In this document: one piece after another, positions 56,865 through 64,000 of the stretch | Layout: each line of letters begins with the position of its first letter | Position numbering within the stretch: position 1 is the stretch's first letter | The notes under the pieces: generated by a model | Database searches by the model: none | What the model was told of the DNA's origin: nothing | What the model saw: only the letters and a program-made list of their open reading frames with translations | Made by a program: the position numbers and the translations under genes | From: Anaeramoeba flamelloides | Lineage: Eukaryota > Metamonada > Anaeramoebidae | Length of the DNA stretch: 64,000 nucleotides | Assembly (NCBI GenBank): GCA_027625915.1 | Contig: JANTQA010000033.1 | Location: 7,502,001-7,566,000, forward strand | Reading direction: 5' to 3'

Positions 56865-58611
56865 TAAAAAAAAAAAAGAAAACTCAAAAAAAGTGAGTAA
56901 AAATTTTTGAAATGAGCATTACAGATTTTAAATTACTAAACTTTCACTGAAAAAAGTTTAATTAGAAAATGTTTTGCTAATTATTAGATTAATTTTTAAA
57001 AAATATTTGTCTCAATTTTTTTAGTGTTTATTTGTCTTTTTGTAGATCTTTTTTATTTCCACTTGATATTGGCAAAAAAACGGTACCAAAAAAAAAAGTG
57101 AAAAGATCAAAAAAAAAAATAATAAAAAAAAATTGTTCAAGAAATAGAAATAAAAAAAAAAAATAAAGTAAAACAAAGAAAAAATAATTATTTAATCAAG
57201 CAAACCAAAATTAAGAAGAAATTAGAAAAAATGATTATGATCAAAAAAGGCAATTTTTTTTAATTGATATGAATATGGGAATATATCCGAAAAAAACTTG
57301 TGTTAACATCATATAGTTAGTCAAAATTTTTGTAAAATACTTTGTTAATAAATATAATGTTTTGGATACATCTTGACGAAATTCGGATTAAATCACTGTT
57401 TAATCAAAAAATATTAATTTTTTTAAATAAAAATCCTAATTCTTCCAAATAAAAGTAAACTAAAAATAAAACGAAAAAATCAAAAGCTATTTTTCTAAAT
57501 TGATAAAATAACAGAAAAAATTAAAAAGAAATTGATAAAAGGGTTGAAATTTCATAAACTTTTATTTAACCGCTGAAACTTGAGATACTATCGACTAACC
57601 TTATGTTATTTTTCTATTTAACCCAACTCACCTGTAACCTTCTATCAATCTTTGAAAAAAATAATCAGGATCTTATAAAAACATATCATATAACTCGAGG
57701 AAACGATATGAAAATAAAACAGAATAAAAATATTAAAAATAGTTAGTAAATTCAAAATTATTTCCAAATTGTCTGGAACTGGTGTATTAGTATTTTTTGT
57801 ACTTGTTGAATATACAAAAAGATTTGGAATTTGATTCATATATATATATTAATCTCAAAAAAATATTTTCCTTGGATTACCATTCCCCAAAAAAAAAATA
57901 ATAAATAACCATTTTCAAATCAAAAATATTGGAGAATGGTATTTAAAATATTCAAAGCTGCATTAATATTTATGTAAAATGTTTTAGAAAAATTAACCTT
58001 TTATTGGATCGACTTTTAGGTATAAAAAAATTATTTATGGAATCTAAAAAAATCATGAAATATTTCAAACTCCTGGGTGTTGAAACTGAAATTCATCAAA
58101 CCGTTTTAATTCTCATGAAGTTTAAGTCCTGATAAATGTTTTTTGTTTATAATTCATTTTCTATGTCCAAATCAAATAAAAAAATTTCAATTGAAATTTG
58201 AATAAAGAATGAGTGAATTTTTAAATTTTCCTGACTTGTTTTTTCTATAAAGAAGAGACATTTCAAAGAAATTGATTGTTGTTGGTGTTCTCTAATTATC
58301 TCGTTTGTCCTTTTTTCTTAAATATATGGTGTTTTTTCGAATCTTATTGGGAAGCCAAGATTTCAGAATGAAAAAACAAGTTTATTAATAGAGATTTTTT
58401 ATTTAAGGGAGAAGCAACACCATAAAACATGTTAAAATTTTAAGAAGGATGAGATAAGAATATTTTAATTTAGTAGCGTGTGATCATAGATTCTATAAAA
58501 ATTTTTTTAAAAAAATTATTTGATAATTTTTTTTTTCATAATTTATAAACAATAAAAAAAAAGAGATTATATCGATAAAATAGTTTTTTTTTTTATTTTT
58601 TTTATTAATAT
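56865..58611. other. Gene-free AT-rich region
   Basis: No gene or clear repeat. The minus-strand frame 57645-57839 is unsupported. Confidence 0.4.
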
Positions 58612-59150
58612 AAACTTAATTCCAAAATTTTGGATACAGTTTAAACAGTCAGAAGAATCAAAATAACACGATTTACATCCAATTGGGAACTAATTTTATT
58701 CTAACAAACTATTTGATATTTTATCTTTTTTGTTTTTGTTTTCATTTTCTTTTTTCCAGTTACTTCATCTGTTTTGTTAGATAAAAAATTTTTAATCGAT
58801 GGTTGATCGATGGTTACTGTTGAGTTTCTTAAATTGAAAAATCCACATACAATTGGTCTATGGTATCTTATCATTTGATCAATCAACAATTTTTGGTGAA
58901 ATTTCAACAAATCTACCAATACAATTCAATCATTTCAGCTCGTTTCCTTATTTTAGATACACTTGTTTTGATTTTTGGTTTTATATTGTTTCCTCTTATT
59001 TGAATGAAAAAAATTACTTATAAAAACATTAATATTAGGTTATTTAAATGTGATTTTATATTAAGTTTGAAAAAATATAATAAATTGAGTTTTTTTTTTC
59101 CTATTTTTGATTTTAGATGTGTAAAAATTTTAGGAATGGGGTTTAGTTTT
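58612..59150 (+). mobile_element. ~540-bp TIR element, diverged forward copy
   Basis: The left end TTCCAAAATTTTGGATACAG and right end GATGTGTAAAAATTTTAGGA correspond to the family ends. The internal GATCGATGGTTGATCGATGG and TTTGATCAATCAACAATT blocks align with other copies. It is the most diverged of the five. A minus-strand frame (58919-58701) inside it is not a gene. Confidence 0.5.
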
Positions 59151-59467
59151 TTTTTTTGGGAGAAGATAATTCCAGATTCTTAGAATAAAAATTAAAGCTG
59201 TTTTGTGGTTTACACTTTGATAAAATATAATCATATTCACTTCTCCAATTCCACCAAATCCAATGATTTAAAATCCTTACAAGTAATCTTTTGGGATAAT
59301 TATTATTTTTTTGGAATTCTTCTAGCTATTTAAGTCCCATTTATGTTTCCTTTTGTGATTCTCTCAATTGTAATGTTGTTATTAAATTTAAACAATTTCC
59401 CTTAATCCCAAATGTCACTAATAAAAAAATATTTCTAATTGCTTTATGTTGTTATCGATTAAAAAAA

Positions 59468-59602
59468 TTCAAAAATGATGAAAAAATTAAATGCCACTAT
59501 AGAATGTTGAGAGAAGGATAAAAGATAAATCATTCAACATTCAAAACACTATTTTAAGCAATTCAACTCAACATTCTATTGTGGCAATTTCTTTGAGAAT
59601 TT
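59468..59602. repeat. Hairpin with ~22-bp core arms
   Basis: ATGCCACTATAGAATGTTGA (59491-59510) pairs with TCAACATTCTATTGTGGCAA (59568-59587), one mismatch, around a 54-bp loop. Weaker complementarity extends outward. Possibly a small foldback element. Confidence 0.6.
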
Positions 59603-59859
59603 GAAAAAAAAATTTAAAAAATCAAATGAATGAAGTACTTTAAATAATAAAAATCAATGAGTTTTTAACCAATTTAAAAAATGTTATTTTCTGATCACCT
59701 TCAGAATTGTCAAAAAGTAAAAAATTTTCCTTAACTGTGGCTACTCCCTTAAATATCAAATACCAAAAAAATAACCTTATAAGATTCCAACTTCCTACAC
59801 TCCGTTGTCTGAGATACTCAAATAATTATCATGATAATTTCTAAAAAAAAACTGATACC

Positions 59860-60460
59860 CGATAACACCTAAAGATTTAATCTTACACTCTTCAATCCAG
59901 ATTTTGGAAAAAAATAAAAATAAATTGTCAAAAATTGCCATTTTGAACCACTATTAAAACCCATACCAAGTACAAGATCGCTGAGAAATGAACAAAATTA
60001 ACAAGTCAAAAAATCCAACTCAAAATAATCTTTTTTCAAATTTCAGTGATTTTAAACCTTAAATGAGAAGACCAAATAATACTACTTTACTTATCAATTT
60101 TTTAGAAAAAGTATGGACTATTTAAACCAATATAACTTACCTCCACAACAAGTTTTTTTAATCTCAGAATTATGCTTTTTAGATGTTGGTCCCTTAACAA
60201 CCAAACTTTTAAAATTCCTTATTCAAGAGATTTAAAAAATGAAAATTAAATGAAACTAAAGGTTTACAACCACTGAAATTTGAAAAAAGATTATTTTGAG
60301 TTGGATTTTGTGACTTGTTAATTTTTTTCATATCTCAACGATCTTGTACTTGGTATGGGTTTTAATAGTGGTTCAATATGGCAATTTTTGACAATTTATT
60401 TTTTTTTTTTTCTGAAATTCAAATTGAAGAGTGTAAGATTAATTAGCTGGAACTTAAGTT
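59860..60460. mobile_element. Foldback element with ~200-bp arms
   Basis: 59860-60065 is the reverse complement of 60255-60455 with few mismatches. Landmarks are TCTTACACTCTTCAATCCAG, AATTGCCATTTTGAACCACT, CCATACCAAGTACAAGATCG and AAATAATCTTTTTTCAAATT-type blocks. The spacer is ~190 bp. Its right flank is related to 44580-44640 of the 715-bp element, so the two loci share a repeat family. No coding frame. Confidence 0.75.
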
Positions 60461-60582
60461 ATAAGAAAATGTGAATTATAGGAAGTCCATTTATATTTTG
60501 GAAATTAGCCAGATAAACGTTAGGTTATATCATACATTTGAATAAAGCTATTTGAATCATTGTAAGTATTTTTTTTATGGTA

Positions 60583-60749
60583 ATGATGTTTGAGTATTTA
60601 ATCGGAAACAATTTTCACTTCCTTTTCTAAATTGTTCTTTTCCTACAAAGGTTCCCAGTCAAATAAGATTGTAGTACAAAAACTCTATTTGAAAAACGAA
60701 ATGGAAAATCAAGTCAAACTTTTTTGGGATTGTTTATTCAAATATCAGT
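60583..60749. mobile_element. Second TA-flanked MITE family, copy near the foldback element
   Basis: It opens ATGATGTTTGAGTATTTAAT, with AACAATTTTCACTTCCTTTT inside, and closes GGAAAATCAAGTCAAACTTT...CAAATATCAG. TA is kept on the left. Length 167 bp. Confidence 0.6.
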
Positions 60750-61092
60750 GTTGTTAATTTTTGAATAAGAGATAAGTTTTTTCGTCACCTTCCAGAAAAA
60801 AATGATTTAATTGAGAGAATCTGTAAAAAGATTTCAAAATTTGGGTCAAAAAAAGTAAAGATTTTTAAATACTGATAAAATAGATTGACGAAGAATAAAT
60901 TGAAAAAGTCAGAATTGAACGATTTACACCTCCTATAAAAACCAAAAGATCAAAGTAGTGTTTTTCAGGAAAATGTTGATTGGTTCATAATTTAACATTT
61001 TTCTTCAAATATTTTTCTTTTCTTTGGTTAATAAATTATCCTTGAACTAAATTTAGGAAATACCTTTTGAATCTCTTGAAATAGAAGAAACG

Positions 61093-61317
61093 ATGAACAA
61101 AAATAAAGCATTTTGGATCAGTTTAATTGCGACAAGTTCTGTTGCAATCACGTTTTCAGCTTTATCTTTTAACAAATACCAAGAACAAAAGACAATTGAT
61201 AAGTATAAAAAAAAAAGGAAAAAACTCAAAACAATACCTCCTCGTAGAACAAAATTTATTCGTGATCTTGCAACAAAAAGAGTCAACGTAATTCTTTTTC
61301 TTACCTTTTTGATTTAA
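61093..61317 (+). CDS. Small membrane-anchor ORF or exon, unrecognised
   Basis: It starts MNKNKAFWISLIATSSVAIT, with a hydrophobic helix at about residues 7-26, then a very basic stretch (YKKKRKKLKTIPPRRTKFIR). The last ten residues (VILFLTFLI) start at a GTAATT that could be a splice donor after TKRVN. The frame is also open upstream to a possible acceptor (TTTAG at ~61055; EIPFESLEIEET precedes the Met), so it may be an internal exon. No family recognised. It lies 350 bp before the glutamate dehydrogenase exon on the same strand; a link is not supported. Confidence 0.35.
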   Translation: MNKNKAFWISLIATSSVAITFSALSFNKYQEQKTIDKYKKKRKKLKTIPPRRTKFIRDLATKRVNVILFLTFLI

Positions 61318-61668
61318 AAATTTTCCAAAATACAAAAAACCAAAACCAAAATTAACAAGAAGATTTGTGATTTTTATTGAAAATTAAACAAAGTTCCAAA
61401 TTATTATTTTTCCGATCCAACCTAGCTTCAAAAATCAATACTAAACTTCTGTTTGATCACCTTGATAAATTCTTTTAAAAAAAAATGATTTTTCTTCTTG
61501 AGACCAAGCCAAGCAAAATAAAAAAAAAATAAAATAAAAAAAGAAAAAAAAACGGCACCACCTGGGTGTGTGGCCTTAAATTAAAAACCAAAAATCTTCT
61601 GTTTAAAGAAAAACAAAAAAGAAGTCAAAATATAATAACAAAATAAAAGGAAACTTTTAAAAAAACAG

Positions 61669-62272
61669 AGAATCAAATTTCTATTTCGGCAAACCTTCTC
61701 TCTCAAATCGTATTCAACAAACTCTCTTTTGTTTCAAAAAATACAACAAACCACAAAACAAATATATTTACTTCACGTTCAAAAGAGAGTCCTTTCAGCA
61801 CTTCAAAAAAGAGATCCAGACCAAACTGAGTATCTTCAATATGTGAGTGTCGTTACAAGAAGCCTCTCACCGCTGTTGATGAAAGACTTGAAATACGTTG
61901 AGGCCCTTGAGAGGTTAATAGAGCCAGAAAGGGCTATCACGTTCGGTGTTGCTTGGGTTGACGACAACGGTATCAAGCACATCAACAGGGGATACAGAGT
62001 TCAATTTAGCTCCTCGATCGGCCCCTACAAAGGAGGGATCCGTTTTGATCCGAAAATGAATTTGTCGATCATGAAATCTCTTGCCTTTGAGCAAACAATG
62101 AAGAACTCTCTCACAGCACTCCCAATGGGCGGTGCCATGGGTGGTGCAGACTTCGATCCAAAAGGGAAATCTAATAATGAAGTCAAAAACTTTTGCCATG
62201 CTTTTATGTCAGAACTATTCAAAATTATTGGCCCTAATTGCGATATACCCGGCCCTGATATTGGTGTTGGTG
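61669..62272 (+). CDS. GDH: Glutamate dehydrogenase, 5' part, catalytic Lys replaced by Met
   Basis: The frame aligns with the N-terminal half of hexameric glutamate dehydrogenases: VQKRVLSALQKRDPDQTEYL, YVEALERLIEPERAITFGVA, WVDDNGIKHINRGYRVQF, GPYKGGIRFDP, AFEQTMKNSLTALPMGG, DFDPKGKSNNEVKNFCHAFM and GPDIGVGG. The exon ends at a GTAAGT donor inside the DIGVGG motif; the NAD(P)-binding half must lie beyond 64000 or be missing. There is no in-frame ATG before Met in SPLLMKDLKY, although homology begins ~35 residues earlier, so the initiator is in an unseen upstream exon; the start given assumes the acceptor AACAG at 61668. RIKFLFRQTFSLKSYSTNS could be an organelle-targeting sequence. The family's GGGKGGSDFDPKG reads GGAMGGADFDPKG: the catalytic lysine is Met. 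Confidence 0.85.
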
Positions 62273-62489
62273 GTAAGTATTTTATCTTTTTGACTTTGTC
62301 TTTGTTTTTTTTTTTTTTTTTTTTTTTTTCTTTTTTTGGCTCCTTCATTTTTGCTTTTTTTTTGAAACAAAAAATTCCCTCTTTTTTTAAATTCAAAATT
62401 AAACTTATTTTTAGACAATGAGAATGAAGAATTCTTCTAAACACCACAAGATGAAAAAAAAAACATTATAGTTAAAAAGTTTTTTGTTA

Positions 62490-62664
62490 CTGGTGTTCGC
62501 CAATTAAATTGGAAACAATTTTCACTTCATTTTCCTTATTTTTCTTTTTATAAAATTGAGGTTTCAAAGAAGTAGGTTGCAATTTGTGGTTTCGGTCTAT
62601 TTTGAAAAGGGAAAATAAGGAAAATGAAGTGAAAATTGTTTTCTCTTTTTTAGGCAAATACCAG
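62490..62664. mobile_element. Second TA-flanked MITE family, best-preserved copy
   Basis: Begins CTGGTGTTCGCC and ends GGCAAATACCAG, with TA at 62488-62489 and 62665-62666. The inner arms GAAACAATTTTCACTTCATT/TTCCTTATTTT and their complement are nearly identical. Length 175 bp. TA targets suggest Tc1/mariner mobilisation. Confidence 0.8.
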
Positions 62665-62784
62665 TAATGGAAGGACTAATATCAGAAATCGACAAAAAGT
62701 GAATAAAAATTTATATAATTATTCAAGAATTTAGAATGAATCCAGATATTTTGGCAAGACTTTAAAACCAAACTAATTCTCAAA

Positions 62785-63290
62785 AATTAAATATTTAGGA
62801 ATTTGGCTTGAAAAAGAAAAACATTTTCAAAAAAACTTGGAAAAAGTAAAAGATAGTTTGAAAAAAATAAAACTGATTTTTAACCAAAAAAAATTAGCCA
62901 ATGGAATAAAACTACAAATGTTTAAATCAATATATATATATTCGCCAATTTTTCTATAGATTAGTAATTTTTAATTTGAACCAAAAAGATTTTGGCTCAA
63001 TAGATGTTTGGAAAAATAAAAAAGTAACAAAAATTTTTAAAAATCAATCAGCGTTCCCCAATAATAATTTATAAAACTCAAGCAAAACTTGATCAAGCCA
63101 GAATTTCAATCTATAAAAGAAGATATAAACTTAAAAAAAAATTAGAAATACTAGGATTTTGGACATATATCCAAAAATTTAAAATTTTAAAAAAAAAAAA
63201 AAGATGAAAATATTAACTGGGAAATAGAAAATTTAAAATTATTAAATGTAAATCTTAAAATAATTTTAGACAAAACTTAATAATAAATAG
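62785..63290 (+). mobile_element. LINE relic: end of the reverse transcriptase domain
   Basis: A forward frame reads IKYLGIWLEKEKHFQKNLEK, then LANGIKLQMFKSIYIYSPIF. The F/KYLGxxL motif and the following "..K...FKS...P." are the conserved end of LINE reverse transcriptases. Downstream frames give ARISIYKRRYKLKKKLEILG and a WTYIQKFKIL segment, interrupted by stops. It is a degenerate, 5'-truncated copy, in the same strand as the GDH exon. Confidence 0.65.
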
Positions 63291-63457
63291 TTCTGGATGG
63301 AAGGGTCAAGAATATTTAAAAATTATTAGATATAATAACAATATCAATAAACAGTCCTGTCGTCAAGTGAACAGGCTTTCTTGTGGTTTTCTGTTTTATT
63401 TGTTAAGTGTTCTAGGTTTTTTTGTGGTTTTCTATTTTATTTCTAAAGTAAAAAAAA

Positions 63458-63560
63458 CCTAATGAAAATCTATTGATTTTCCAAATAAATAGAAAACTCA
63501 AAAAAAACCTAACATAAATCTATTGATTTTCCAAATAAATAGAAAACTCAAGAAAACCTA
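63458..63560. repeat. Two tandem 50-bp units
   Basis: Two near-identical units of CCTAA..AAATCTATTGATTTTCCAAA..TAGAAAACTCAA; a partial third begins CCTAACTAC. An inverted relative lies just upstream (TTTTTGTGGTTTTCTATTTT, ~63420), and a variant (GTTGATTTTACAAATAAACA) at ~63759. Confidence 0.65.
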
Positions 63561-63647
63561 ACTACTGTTTTTAAAAATTCTTGTTTTTGCTTCGAAAATC
63601 AATTAATTTTCTAATCAAAACAAAAATTAAAAAAAAACTGACGAATC

Positions 63648-63714
63648 TTTTCCAGAATTCAAACGAATAGAGAAAAATCAAAGATTTTACTCAATTCTTT
63701 TGAATTCTGGAAAA
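63648..63714. repeat. Hairpin around TTTTCCAGAATTCAAA
   Basis: TTTTCCAGAATTCAAACGAA pairs with TTCTTTTGAATTCTGGAAAA; the arms are ~31 bp with about four mismatches and a short loop. Single arms of this motif recur at ~900-1000 and ~24215-24275. Confidence 0.6.
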
Positions 63715-64000
63715 ATTAATGGCAATTTTCTTGATTTTTCTGTTTTAATTGTAAAATCTGTTGATTTTACAAATAAACAGAAAACACAAGAAAAACTAAC
63801 ACCCCCTTTCCAGAATCCAAAAGAATAAAGAGAAATCAAAGACTTCTCTCATTTTTTCAAATTAAAAAAACCTTATGGCTATATAAGAGGAAATTAATTT
63901 CAACCCTTCAAAACAAAATCAAAATTAAAAAAAAAAAAAAAAAGTTAAAAAGTTTTCATAATAATGATAAATTCCAAAAAATATCTCAAGTTTTTAAGTT

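Larger units (their letters stand above)
62273..64000 (+). other. Apparent GDH intron or 3' flank with mobile debris
   Basis: Starts with the GTAAGT donor. No second GDH exon is found up to the window edge. It holds a T-run near 62307, a TA-flanked MITE (62490), a LINE reverse-transcriptase relic (62785), a 50-bp tandem repeat (63458) and a hairpin (63648). Confidence 0.5.

Noticed and set aside
62025-62447. Minus-strand ORFs over the GDH exon
   Set aside because: Antisense shadows; the plus strand has clear GDH homology.
63360-63860. CRISPR-like array from the repeats near the right edge
   Set aside because: Only two tandem 50-bp units and hairpin debris, with no spacers; the DNA is eukaryotic.

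Overview
The window is very AT-rich nuclear DNA from a unicellular eukaryote. Its proteins carry long Lys, Asn and Gln runs, homopolymers are everywhere, spliceosomal GT..AG introns range from 134 nt to 7.3 kb, and the space between genes is full of small DNA-transposon relics and LINE fragments. Composition and gene content resemble free-living amoeboid or flagellate protists. Anaeramoebae (Metamonada) is my best guess, but this is an impression rather than a placement. No prokaryotic features are present.

Six host protein genes can be recognised. From left to right they are: an intronless Rac-type Rho GTPase (1845-2435, -); a DENN-domain Rab exchange factor whose three exons are spread over 13.4 kb (17284-30707, +); the gamma subunit of the AP-1 clathrin adaptor in three exons (32370-38238, -); an intronless GATA-finger plus BAH-like chromatin protein (42989-43960, +); the double AAA ATPase AFG2/SPATA5 (46637-52502, -); and the first visible part of a glutamate dehydrogenase gene running off the right edge (about 61669 onward, +). 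A 5S rRNA gene lies at 55387-55507. A small membrane-anchor ORF at 61093 and several ORFs inside a mobile element are unassigned.

The AFG2 gene is unusual. The second ATPase lacks part of its Walker A motif unless a 7-nt exon (CCACCGG, 50178-50184) is spliced in between consensus splice sites; with it the three exons total 2862 nt and stay in frame. The DENN gene is interrupted inside its core domain by a 7.3-kb intron holding a complete 2.2-kb transposon and by a 4.2-kb intron holding a LINE relic. The glutamate dehydrogenase exon has Met where the family has its catalytic Lys.

The repeats fall into several families. (1) CACTA-like elements end in a 12-bp CACAGGTAGGAC inverted repeat: one is 2176 bp (21812-23987) and one apparent element is 12.3 kb (3075-15379) carrying transposase-like ORFs. 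(2) A strict 197-bp TA-flanked MITE has at least five full-length copies, plus fragments. (3) A second TA-flanked MITE of about 165-175 bp has four copies and one half copy. (4) Elements of about 540 bp with imperfect inverted ends have five copies; one of them was hit by a 197-bp MITE, and two other copies preserve the empty site. (5) Several foldback structures and LINE fragments make up the rest. Three genes (Rac, DENN, AP-1 gamma) belong to membrane traffic and cytoskeletal signalling, but nothing in the layout suggests an operon or shared regulation.
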